DNA of 64,000 nt. Source: Sphingobium estronivorans (lineage in GTDB: Bacteria > Pseudomonadota > Alphaproteobacteria > Sphingomonadales > Sphingomonadaceae). The notes under the pieces are model-generated. The model made no database searches. It saw only the letters and a list, made by a program, of their open reading frames with translations, and was not told where the DNA came from. This document shows, one piece after another, positions 8,759 through 16,327 of this stretch (positions are counted from its first letter, which is position 1; every line of letters starts with the position of its first letter). The position numbers and the translations under genes were made by a program. The stretch covers positions 62,001 through 126,000 of the forward strand of contig NZ_LFCT01000002.1 in assembly GCF_008692605.1 (NCBI RefSeq). The letters run 5' to 3'.

Positions 8759-9040
8759 ATGAAATATCTGATCTTCCCTCTCGTCGCCCTGGGATTGGGC
8801 ACGGCCGCCATGGCCCAACCGGCCCCCAGCGCGCCCAAATCCTATCCGCCATGCTCCAAAAGCGTGACGGACGAATGCATGGGCTCTTCGCACGCCACGA
8901 TGCATCATACGGCGATGCACCACACGGCCATGCGCTCCCATCGCAAGATGGCCACGCATCATCACAAGAGCGCCGCGCGGCACCACAAGATGGCGGCGCA
9001 TCATGCGATGAAGGCCAAGCCCGCGCCGAAACCGGCCTGA
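8759..9040 (+). CDS. Secreted His/Met-rich small protein
   Basis: A 93-residue protein with a signal peptide (MKYLIFPLVALGLGTAAMA). The mature part holds two cysteines (PPCSKSVTDEC) and a tail in which 13 histidines and 7 methionines occur within the last 53 residues, interleaved with lysines. Such composition suits periplasmic binding of a soft or borderline metal such as copper, silver, nickel or zinc. A strong AAGGAG Shine-Dalgarno precedes the ATG. It sits just upstream of a PDZ-domain gene and a two-component system on the same strand, so it may be a target or a ligand-binding partner of that system (inference). No domain family is recognised. Confidence 0.75.
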   Translation: MKYLIFPLVALGLGTAAMAQPAPSAPKSYPPCSKSVTDECMGSSHATMHHTAMHHTAMRSHRKMATHHHKSAARHHKMAAHHAMKAKPAPKPA

Positions 9041-9113
9041 CGCCAGCACGACCGGGGAAGGATGGGCTCCCGTCATCCCTCCCCGGTGCATTCCGCGCGG
9101 GGGAGTGAGGCCG

Positions 9114-9515
9114 ATGGCGAAGCGCTCGATCGACAATTATGCGACCGGACTGCTGCTCGCTTGCCTTGCCCTGTGCGCGCTGCTGATGAGCGGCGCCTTC
9201 TTCCTCCACGTCCGCCACGCCACGGACGGCCATCTGGAGGCGGCCGCAGCCCAGGCGCGCGCCCTGCCCGGCGTCACCCTGACCGACGCCCATCCGGGCG
9301 TCATCGTCACCAGCATGGAAACCGGCGGCGAGGCCGCGCGCCTGGGCATCAGCGTCGGCGACGGCGTGGTCAGCCTGAACGGCACGCCGATAAGCTCTCT
9401 GGATCAAGCCAGCAGCTATCTGTTACACCATCCCCAGCCACGGATAGCGCTGGGGCTGAAACATGCGGATCAACTGCGCGTGGTGATGCTCGACCGGCCG
9501 GAAAGGGGACGATGA
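9114..9515 (+). CDS. Membrane-anchored PDZ-domain protein
   Basis: A 133-residue protein with one N-terminal TM helix (about residues 10-32) and a single PDZ domain (~50-125; GGEAARLGISVGDGVVSLNG core). There is no protease domain, so it probably binds C-termini of periplasmic partners. ATG 9114 was chosen over an in-frame GTG at 9105 because GTGAGG and GGGGGAG lie ahead of it. Its stop codon overlaps the start of the response regulator gene by 4 bp (ATGA), so it is the first gene of a PDZ-regulator-kinase operon and may tune the sensor (inference). Confidence 0.75.
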   Translation: MAKRSIDNYATGLLLACLALCALLMSGAFFLHVRHATDGHLEAAAAQARALPGVTLTDAHPGVIVTSMETGGEAARLGISVGDGVVSLNGTPISSLDQASSYLLHHPQPRIALGLKHADQLRVVMLDRPERGR

Positions 9516-10198
9516 GCCACAAGATCTTGGTGGTGGAAGACGACGCCGCCACCGCCGCCTACATCGCCAAGGGCGTCGGCGAGGCGGGCTTCACCGTCGA
9601 CCAGGCGGATAATGGCCGTGACGGCTTGTTCCTGGCCAGCGACGGCAGCTATGGCGCGATCATCCTCGACCGGATGATGCCCGCCATGGACGGCATGGCG
9701 ATGCTGAAGGCCCTGCGCGCGGCGGGGATCGAAACACCGGTCATCATCCTGTCAGCCCTCGGCACGCCGGAGGACCGGGTGGAGGGTCTGACCAATGGCG
9801 CCGACGATTATCTGGTGAAACCCTTCGCCTTCGCCGAACTGCTGGCGCGCGTGCAACTGTTGCTGCGCCGGGGCGGCAGCGGCAGCACGGTCGTCACCCA
9901 TCTGCGTCATGACGATCTGGAAATGGACCTGCTCTCCCGCCGGGTGAAGCGGGGCAACCGGACCATCGACCTGCAACCGCGCGAATTCCGCCTGCTGGAA
10001 TTCTTCCTGCGCCATCCCGATCAGGTGGTGACGCGCACCATGCTGCTCGAGGGTGTGTGGGATTATCATTTCGATCCCGGCACGAACGTCATCGACGTGC
10101 ATGTCAGCCGCCTGCGCCGCAAACTGGACGAAGGCGGAGACAAGCCGATGCTGCATACGGTGCGCGGCATGGGGTATCGGCTTGGCCCCGAGAACTGA
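9512..10198 (+). CDS. OmpR-family response regulator
   Basis: A 228-residue response regulator. The receiver domain has acidic Glu9/Asp10/Asp11, phospho-acceptor Asp53 (ILDRMMP) and Lys103 (VKPF). The C-terminal winged helix shows REFRLLEFFLRHPDQVV and VHVSRLRRKLD. The start ATG overlaps the stop of the PDZ gene (ATGA). It is followed almost directly by the cognate histidine kinase, so the three genes are one operon. DNA targets are unknown; the metal-binding-like gene upstream is an attractive candidate. Confidence 0.92.
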   Translation: MSHKILVVEDDAATAAYIAKGVGEAGFTVDQADNGRDGLFLASDGSYGAIILDRMMPAMDGMAMLKALRAAGIETPVIILSALGTPEDRVEGLTNGADDYLVKPFAFAELLARVQLLLRRGGSGSTVVTHLRHDDLEMDLLSRRVKRGNRTIDLQPREFRLLEFFLRHPDQVVTRTMLLEGVWDYHFDPGTNVIDVHVSRLRRKLDEGGDKPMLHTVRGMGYRLGPEN

Positions 10199-10211
10199 CG
10201 CATCCGGGGCA

Positions 10212-11636
10212 TTGCGCGGAAAAAGGGACGCCGCTTTTTCGCCATCCGGGGATGCGGCCGCCAAAGGCACTCGTCGCTGGTTCGGCTTTGCCCGATCGAC
10301 CATCGGGCGATTCGTCGGCCTGGCTTTTCTCTGCCAGTTCCTGGTGACGGGGGGCGTGCTGCTGTTCGTGCAGCAGGCAAGCCAGCGCACCGTGGTCGCT
10401 GCCGACCGGCAGGCCGTGGAGGATGCCCGCGACGACCTGACCGCGCTCTATCGGGAGGGCGGCACGGCGGCGCTGCGCGGGGAGATTGCCCGCCGTTTCC
10501 GCAGCGTCGAGGGCGAGCGCGCCGTGCTACTCCTCACCGATGCGGCCGGACATTCCATCGCCGGCAATCTGGGCGCCTGGCCCGCCAGCCTTCCCGCCGA
10601 CGGGCGCTGGCAGATCATGTCGCTCTACCGCGTCGGCCGCGATGAGCCGGAGCCGATCGGCGTGATCGCCATCCGGCTGAACAATGGCGATCAGCTGCTG
10701 ACCGGCATGGTCATTTCCAACAGCCTGCAACTGGCGCGCATCTATGAAGAGGCACTGAGCGTCGCCTTCATCATCAGCCTGGTACTGGCGTTGGCCATTT
10801 CCATCATGTTGGGCCGCATATTGGCGCGGCAGGTATCGGACATCGCCCAGACGGCCAACGATGTCGCGGTCGGCGCGCTGGACAGCCGCGTGCCCACCGA
10901 CGGCAGCGGCGACGCCTTCGACCGGCTGGGCCAATCGATCAACGCCATGCTGGAAAGGATCGACGCGCTGGTGACGCAGTTGCGGATGATGACCGACGGT
11001 TTGGCGCACGATCTCAAATCGCCGGTGACGCGCCTGATCTCCGTGGTGGAGCAGGCAAGCGCCCAGACCCGCGACGACACCGCGCTCGACGCGCTGGAGA
11101 AGGTGCATCAGGAGGCGCAGACGCTGCGCTCCATGCTGACCACCGCCCTGCTCATCAGCCGGACCGAGGCGGGCTTCGGCGGCGACCTGCTGCGCGACAC
11201 CGACATTGGCGACCTGTTGCGCGACGTGGCGGAGGTCTATGGCCCGCTGATCGAGGACAGCGGCTTCGCTCTTAGCGTCAACGCACCTGAATCGCTGATT
11301 TTTCCGCTGCATCGCGAACTGGTGAGCCAGTCGCTCGCCAATCTCATCGAAAATGCGCTTTATTACGCGCAGGGCGGCGATGGCATCGGCCTCAGCGCTG
11401 CGCTGGAGGATGGCCATCTGCTGATCGAGGTCACCGACAATGGCCCCGGCATCCCGGCGAATAGCCATGCCGCCGCGCTCAAGCGCTTCGGCCGTCTCGA
11501 CCCCGCACGCAGCAAACCCGGATCGGGCCTGGGCCTGTCGCTGGTGGAAGCGGTGGCGCGGCTGCACCACGGTACCGTGACGCTGGCGGATAACGACCCC
11601 GGCCTGCGCGTCACACTGACCTTGCGGCGGCCCTGA
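10212..11636 (+). CDS. Sensor histidine kinase
   Basis: A membrane histidine kinase. In order it has a TM helix (FVGLAFLCQFLVTGGVLLFV), a periplasmic loop of ~125 residues, a second TM (SVAFIISLVLALAISIML), HAMP, an HisKA domain with phospho-acceptor in DGLAHDLKSPVTRL, and an HATPase domain with N box NLIENALYYA, G1 DNGPGI and G2 GSGLGLSL. The start is uncertain: no ATG exists between the regulator stop and the first TM helix. A TTG at 10212 preceded by GGGG is the best candidate, while a start overlapping the regulator gene cannot be excluded. It pairs with the response regulator directly upstream. Confidence 0.88.
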   Translation: MRGKRDAAFSPSGDAAAKGTRRWFGFARSTIGRFVGLAFLCQFLVTGGVLLFVQQASQRTVVAADRQAVEDARDDLTALYREGGTAALRGEIARRFRSVEGERAVLLLTDAAGHSIAGNLGAWPASLPADGRWQIMSLYRVGRDEPEPIGVIAIRLNNGDQLLTGMVISNSLQLARIYEEALSVAFIISLVLALAISIMLGRILARQVSDIAQTANDVAVGALDSRVPTDGSGDAFDRLGQSINAMLERIDALVTQLRMMTDGLAHDLKSPVTRLISVVEQASAQTRDDTALDALEKVHQEAQTLRSMLTTALLISRTEAGFGGDLLRDTDIGDLLRDVAEVYGPLIEDSGFALSVNAPESLIFPLHRELVSQSLANLIENALYYAQGGDGIGLSAALEDGHLLIEVTDNGPGIPANSHAAALKRFGRLDPARSKPGSGLGLSLVEAVARLHHGTVTLADNDPGLRVTLTLRRP

Positions 11637-11661
11637 GAGCCTGACCTATCCTGAAAGCAAA

Positions 11662-11680
11662 TGGCGGAGAGGGAGGGATT
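11662..11680. repeat. Distal att copy (tRNA-Ser 3'-end repeat)
   Basis: The 19 bases TGGCGGAGAGGGAGGGATT are identical to 41093-41111, the 3' end of the tRNA-Ser(CGA) gene including the encoded CCA. Identity stops at both sides (A versus T on the left, A versus C on the right). Being next to the presumed original chromosomal neighbour of the tRNA, it marks the far end of the integrated element. Confidence 0.85.
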
Positions 11681-11964
11681 AATAACCCGAGGTGATTGAG
11701 CCCGGAATTCCTGCGATTTTCTCCATCAGTGTGCTGTTTTCCCACATTCAATACCACAAGCATCCCCACAGGCATCGGAAACCCGTGGCATACTGCTATT
11801 GTGAACAGACCCAAAGATGATGTCCAGCAGCCAATTGACTGCCCGAGAACGCCCTGAGGGATCACAATCGAAGAATTAATTTTGTTGTCCGAAACTGGCC
11901 GATAGGTGAACGTCCGGTTCGGGGCTGGCATGTGATGAAAGCTGCCGTTGGCGCGTGTCGCCTC

Positions 11965-11998
11965 CCGACCCTTCCTGGACGCTCAGGCGCCATTTTTC
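11965..11998. repeat. Imperfect 34-bp repeat, copy 1
   Basis: The sequence starting CCGACCCTTC and ending ATTTTTC matches 21820-21852 at 29 of 34 positions, in the same orientation. The two copies bracket the catabolic module together with the compact tyrosine recombinase. It may be the boundary of a nested unit or simply a member of a dispersed intergenic repeat family. Confidence 0.5.
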
Positions 11999-12182
11999 CG
12001 TCGCGAGGTCCGGTCGGTCTGCTTTTTCATCTGGGGGCCAAGGCTGGCCGATTCCCGCCTATCGGCTTAGAAACAAGAGTTTCAGAACGGATGCCATGCC
12101 CCGGCAGATGACCCGGCCGTGCCGCGCCCAGCCTGGGCTAGACGACGCAAGTGGAAAGTGCGCGCTGCTCGGCACCGCCGGT

Positions 12183-12962
12183 TCAGCGCTGGGAAGAGAT
12201 ATTTCCCCCATCCACCACGATCTGCGCAGCGGTGATATAGCTCGCCTCGTCCGACAACAAGAAACGGACCACGCGCCCGATCTCCTCCGCCTCGCCCATG
12301 CGGCCCAGCAGGATACGCTTTTCAAAATGGCCGGGTGCCAGCACATCGACGACCGGGCGGGTCATCGGCGTTATAATTTGCCCAGGCGAAAGCGAATTAA
12401 TGCGGATGCCATCCTGCGCCAGCCTGTCCGCCAGAGAGCGGACCAGCGACAGCACGCCACCCTTGCCAGCCGTATAGACAGGGTTGATCGCATTGCCGAG
12501 CGTCGCATTGATCGATGCGGCAGCGACAATGGCTGACCCGGGCCGGCTTGCCAACTCAGGTAGGAACGCCTTTATGAGGAAGGGCAGCGCGCGGAGATGG
12601 ACCGCGATACCGCAGTCCCAGCTTTCCTCAGTCAGGCCATCCAGTCCCTCTTGATCGACCACACCTGCGCAATGAACTAGCCCTCCGATGTCGGGCATTT
12701 GTGCCAGCGTTTCCGCGGCGCAATCGGTTATTGCCTGAAGATCGCGCACGTCGCAGCGCAGGCCCAGCGTCTCTACGTCGAACTGCGCCGCGATCTCCGC
12801 CGCCGCCTGTTCTGCACGCTCGGCATTCAGGTCCCACAGCACGACAGGGCGGCCGACCGCCGCCAGCGCCCGCGCCGATGCGAAGCCCAGGCCGGATGCT
12901 CCGCCGGTTATTACAACGCCCGTCGAGGGGGACCCCAATTTGGGACTAATATCAACCATCAT
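12183..12962 (-). CDS. SDR family oxidoreductase
   Basis: A 259-residue classical short-chain dehydrogenase. The NAD(P)-binding glycine motif is TGGASGLG (~19-26), Asp42 (WDLN) suggests NAD(H) preference, an HCAG motif replaces NNAG, and the catalytic Ser and Tyr-x3-Lys (AAASINA and YTAGKGG) are present. It is the first gene at the left end of the island's catabolic block and runs in the same direction as the DAO-type flavoenzyme and MFS genes upstream, so these three probably form one operon. A second start three bases downstream (12959) is equally possible. The substrate is unknown. Confidence 0.85.
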   Translation of the reverse strand: MMVDISPKLGSPSTGVVITGGASGLGFASARALAAVGRPVVLWDLNAERAEQAAAEIAAQFDVETLGLRCDVRDLQAITDCAAETLAQMPDIGGLVHCAGVVDQEGLDGLTEESWDCGIAVHLRALPFLIKAFLPELASRPGSAIVAAASINATLGNAINPVYTAGKGGVLSLVRSLADRLAQDGIRINSLSPGQIITPMTRPVVDVLAPGHFEKRILLGRMGEAEEIGRVVRFLLSDEASYITAAQIVVDGGNISSQR

Positions 12963-13050
12963 ATTCCGTATCCTTTCTATTGACCGTATTTCAGCTGCCT
13001 TGGGCGCTTTCGCGCCGCTGGCTGCGTCAGATAAGCGTGAGAATCATCGG

Positions 13051-14367
13051 CTAGAGGAAACCCCATCGTTGCGCCGTCCGCGCAGCCGGGATCAAAATGT
13101 GGCGGATCAGCACCTCATATTTGCGGCTGAAGGGCACATGCTCGGGTCGCTCGACCGGGAAGGGCAAGCTCGCCATGTCGTCGCGCGCCAGTCCGTCGGC
13201 AAGAATCTTGCCCATCAAGGGCGCCATGACATTGCCCCAGGCGTTGAAATACATCAGCCCGAAAATGCCTTTGCCAAGCTCGAACACGCCGGGGAACTGC
13301 GCCTTCCGCAAGGCAACCCGTCCCGTCCAATAATCCTCCATCTCGATTCTCATGCCGCGCGTTTCCGGCCAGATGCGATGCAGCCAGCGCAATTGTGACT
13401 GGAAATGCCATGACGCGTCATGGGCTCCGCCGACCCGCGGGATCGATGAGAGGATGAGGCGGCCATGGCGATCACGGACCATCGGATTGAGATCGATCGG
13501 CGCCTGCGCAAAAGTGCCGCCACCAGGGAGAATATGGTCCAGCGCCCCGGCTGGCAGCGGCCTGGTGGTGAGGGCATAGGCGGTCAGCGGATAAAAGGCT
13601 TTCCGGAATGCGGGTTCGATCCCTGTCGGATAGGCATTGGTGCAGAACACAATGCGATCCGCCAGCACGCTGCCCGCCCGCGTGCGGATGCGCCAGCGCT
13701 CACCTGCCCGCTCCAGCGCCAGCGCCTCGCTATCGCCATGAATACGCGCCCCGAGCCGGGCGGCCACTGCGACCATGCCATTGGTGAAGAGATAGGGATT
13801 GATACGGCCGCCATCTTCGAACAGCACGCCATAAGGATAGGCGGCCGATCCGGTATGGGCCTTCATGTCATCTCCTGACATGCGGACCAGCTTTTGCAGG
13901 CCATGGTCTTCCAGATAGGAAAATTCCCGCAGGAATCCTTCAAAGGCCCGCCGGGTCTTCATCCCGTTGATGTAGCCGGAGCGGACGGCATCGCAGTCGA
14001 TCGCATAGCGGCCAGCCAGATCGAAGGGGATGGTGTGATGTTCGCGGAACAGCTTCAGAAATCGCCGGCCCTCGTCCGGAAAGCGACGGAACACACGCAT
14101 GTCCCGCAGGATCGGGAGGACATGCCCGGCGTTGCGGCCCGATGCTCCCCAGCCGGGCTGGCGTGCCTCCAGCACGGTGACTGAAATACCCGCTTCTGCT
14201 AGATGCAGCGCGAGGGATGACCCCGCAAGGCCAGCGCCGATGACGGCGACATCGGTGGAAACCGCTTCCGTCAGCGCGGGCCAGTTGGGCGCGAGACCTT
14301 GCGGCTTGGTCCAGCCACTGGCGGATATCGGAATCTCGCCCCGTTCGAAGACGGCTTTGTTCTGCAT
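13051..14367 (-). CDS. DAO-type FAD-dependent oxidoreductase
   Basis: A 438-residue flavoprotein of the D-amino-acid-oxidase/PuuB-like family. The dinucleotide-binding motif is VAVIGAGLAGSSLALHLAEAG (~40-60), followed by an LEARQPGWGASGRNAGH segment typical of gamma-glutamylputrescine oxidase-like enzymes, and a C-terminal FNAWGNVMAPLMGKILAD loop. Such enzymes oxidise amines or amino acids to imines with H2O2 or reduced carrier formation. The Rid-family protein in the same cluster fits an imine- or enamine-producing pathway in principle, although that protein lacks the catalytic Arg. It lies 88 bp upstream of the SDR gene and 25 bp downstream of the MFS gene. Confidence 0.82.
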   Translation of the reverse strand: MQNKAVFERGEIPISASGWTKPQGLAPNWPALTEAVSTDVAVIGAGLAGSSLALHLAEAGISVTVLEARQPGWGASGRNAGHVLPILRDMRVFRRFPDEGRRFLKLFREHHTIPFDLAGRYAIDCDAVRSGYINGMKTRRAFEGFLREFSYLEDHGLQKLVRMSGDDMKAHTGSAAYPYGVLFEDGGRINPYLFTNGMVAVAARLGARIHGDSEALALERAGERWRIRTRAGSVLADRIVFCTNAYPTGIEPAFRKAFYPLTAYALTTRPLPAGALDHILPGGGTFAQAPIDLNPMVRDRHGRLILSSIPRVGGAHDASWHFQSQLRWLHRIWPETRGMRIEMEDYWTGRVALRKAQFPGVFELGKGIFGLMYFNAWGNVMAPLMGKILADGLARDDMASLPFPVERPEHVPFSRKYEVLIRHILIPAARTAQRWGFL

Positions 14368-14392
14368 CTACTCAATCTCCAGGGAAATTCTG

Positions 14393-15640
14393 TCAGTTCG
14401 CGCGCGCTGCCATGGCCGCCACGAACGGAGCACTGCGGCAGAAAAGCGAGGCGATGCTCGCCACCAGGGTCAGGGTGCCAAGGCAGAAGACCGGCAGGGC
14501 ATAGCCCCCGCTTGCCTCATGGGCCCAGCCGACCGCGACCGGCGCCAGTGCGCCAACAAAGCCGTTAATGGTGAAGATGATCCCCAACATCGCGGGGTAG
14601 GCGCGCTGGCCGATCATCTCTGTCAGCAGCATGGATCCCGCCTGAGCTGGCAAACCGGCCACGCTGCCCCAGAGCATGATGAAAAGCGCGATCGCCGTCC
14701 GGCCCTGCCACAGAGGGTCGCCGCCGACCCCCAGCAAGGCTAGCGTACCCGCTGCCTGCAAGGCGAGGATGACGGGAAGGAGGATGCGGGCGCTGATCCG
14801 GTCGGAGGTCAGTCCGCCGATCAGGAGTCCCGGTAGGCTCATGAAATTGGCGACGCTGTAGACGGTGACCGCGTCCGCCTGATCGAAGCCGCTGTGCCGA
14901 AGATAGGAGATCAGGTTGAAGAGGATGGCATTCAAGGACAATTGGCTGATCGTGAGAACGATGGCCAGCAACCAGTAGCCTGGCTTCCTCAGAGCTTGTT
15001 CTCTTGTCAGGCCGAGGTTCTCCGCACCGTCTCCGTCGGAGGCGCCGCATCGGCTGCACGGAAGGAGATACACCACCCCTGTACATATCAGGCCCGCCGC
15101 CGCACCGATGGTCCAGAATGTCTCGCGCCAGCCCAATGCCTCGATAAGCCGCCCGCTGATCATCGGCATGGTCGCACTGGCAAGCGCGCAACCGCCGATG
15201 AAGAGCGCGATGGCCAGCCCCCTGTGCCGGTGGAAGCTCTGCGAGATGACCGCGATGCCCGGCACGATCGTGGCCATGCCGACGCCAAGGCCCGCCAGCG
15301 CCATCGCCGCCATGAAGAACGTTAAAGTCCCGGTGAAGCCTGCCGCGACCCAGCCGCAAACCGCCATGCCAGCCCCAAGGGCGAACAGCCTCTGGACGCC
15401 GACTGCCCGCATCGCCCGGCCAACGAACAGATTGCCCGCGCTCATGCCGAGCAGCAGCGCCACCGGCCCGGCGCCCATTTCGGCTTCACCCCAGCGGAAC
15501 AGGGGCTGCATGACAGACATATAGACGGTGAGCGACGTCAGCATGCCACCAATCAGGAGGAAGCCGATGACGGACAGAACCACCATCACCCCCCACGGAT
15601 CCGAGCCAAGGGGGACACTGCCTTCGCCGTACTTCACCAT
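14393..15640 (-). CDS. MFS transporter
   Basis: A 415-residue major facilitator with about 12 TM helices, split by a cytoplasmic loop near residues 195-215 (CSRCGASDGDGAENLGLTRE). The N-terminal part resembles the oxalate/formate antiporter-like or monocarboxylate porter branch. It is the first gene of the MFS-DAO-SDR operon and diverges from the TetR gene with 80 bp between them; that interval holds a short CCCG/CGGG inverted repeat around 15661-15675. Likely function: uptake or export of the substrate of this catabolic block across the inner membrane. Confidence 0.82.
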   Translation of the reverse strand: MVKYGEGSVPLGSDPWGVMVVLSVIGFLLIGGMLTSLTVYMSVMQPLFRWGEAEMGAGPVALLLGMSAGNLFVGRAMRAVGVQRLFALGAGMAVCGWVAAGFTGTLTFFMAAMALAGLGVGMATIVPGIAVISQSFHRHRGLAIALFIGGCALASATMPMISGRLIEALGWRETFWTIGAAAGLICTGVVYLLPCSRCGASDGDGAENLGLTREQALRKPGYWLLAIVLTISQLSLNAILFNLISYLRHSGFDQADAVTVYSVANFMSLPGLLIGGLTSDRISARILLPVILALQAAGTLALLGVGGDPLWQGRTAIALFIMLWGSVAGLPAQAGSMLLTEMIGQRAYPAMLGIIFTINGFVGALAPVAVGWAHEASGGYALPVFCLGTLTLVASIASLFCRSAPFVAAMAARAN

Positions 15641-15720
15641 GTATTTCCTTCATTCCGATTACCCGTGGCATCGGGCGATTTGCTCTTGAGTCTGTTGGCC
15701 GCGGCTCGATAAGAGGGCGC

Positions 15721-16290
15721 ATGACACGCGGCAGCATTCGCCCTGGTGGGCGCACGGAAAGGGTCAGGCAGACGGTTGCCGCCACCGTCTTGCAGTTCAT
15801 CAAGAACGGCGAGATCGAGTTCACGATGCAGGACGTCGCGGAGCAGGCCGGCATTGCGCGCTCGACCCTTTACGCCCGCTGGGCCACGCGCGAAGCGTTG
15901 ATCGTCGAAGCGCTGACGGCGCATAATGCGACCTTTCGGGTGAAACCGCGTGCCGACTGGCGCGAGCATCTGCAGGTCATTGCCATCGCCTTTCGCGACT
16001 TTTCGGCGCGGCCCGACGAAATCGCCATCAACGGCTTGGTCGCCCATCTCGGCTCCGGCTTCGTGAATGAGGAAACGCTGCGCCAGTGGCGCGCGATCGC
16101 CGAAGAGATGGTCGGCCCACTCGATGTCGCCAAGCAAGAGGGCAAGATCCGTGCGGAAGTGAACACGCTGATGGTGATCACGACCCTGTTCACTTCGATC
16201 GCGGGCCTGATCGTGATCGCCAAGGACCAGCCGTCCGATGCCTATGTGCGCCAACTTGTCGACCTGCTCATTGCCGGTTGCGAAGCATGA
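15721..16290 (+). CDS. TetR family transcriptional regulator
   Basis: A 189-residue TetR-type repressor. The N-terminal helix-turn-helix is MQDVAEQAGIARSTLYARWA (~38-57). The C-terminal ligand domain is typical in length, with hydrophobic helices near the end. A GAGGG Shine-Dalgarno precedes the ATG. It diverges from the MFS-led operon with 80 bp between, the usual position for a local repressor, and is convergent with the TonB receptor gene. The inducer would be the pathway substrate or an intermediate (inference). Confidence 0.85.
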   Translation: MTRGSIRPGGRTERVRQTVAATVLQFIKNGEIEFTMQDVAEQAGIARSTLYARWATREALIVEALTAHNATFRVKPRADWREHLQVIAIAFRDFSARPDEIAINGLVAHLGSGFVNEETLRQWRAIAEEMVGPLDVAKQEGKIRAEVNTLMVITTLFTSIAGLIVIAKDQPSDAYVRQLVDLLIAGCEA

Positions 16291-16313
16291 GGGGCCGCGA
16301 TGAGCGCGGCCCC
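16291..16313. terminator. Hairpin between convergent tetR and TonB-receptor genes
   Basis: A perfect 9-bp stem (GGGGCCGCG/CGCGGCCCC) with a 5-nt ATGAG loop sits right after the TetR stop and 15 bp before the stop of the receptor gene on the other strand. There is no clear T-run, so it may act in both directions as a GC-rich terminator or RNA 3'-end stabiliser. Confidence 0.55.
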
Positions 16314-16327
16314 GTCCCGGTAGAGCG

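Larger units (their letters stand above)
11637..12182. other. Intergenic junction between chromosome and island
   Basis: No convincing gene is seen on either strand over these 546 bp. The stretch holds the distal copy of the tRNA-Ser 3'-end repeat (11662-11680) and a repeat (11965-11998) that recurs after the compact recombinase near 21.82 kb. Base composition is visibly more AT-rich between 11680 and 11940 than in the flanking histidine kinase gene, as expected for the edge of an integrated element. Confidence 0.6.

Noticed and set aside
11611-11931. 106-codon minus-strand frame spanning the island border
   Set aside because: It would overlap the end of the kinase gene and the att repeat, and has no recognisable product.
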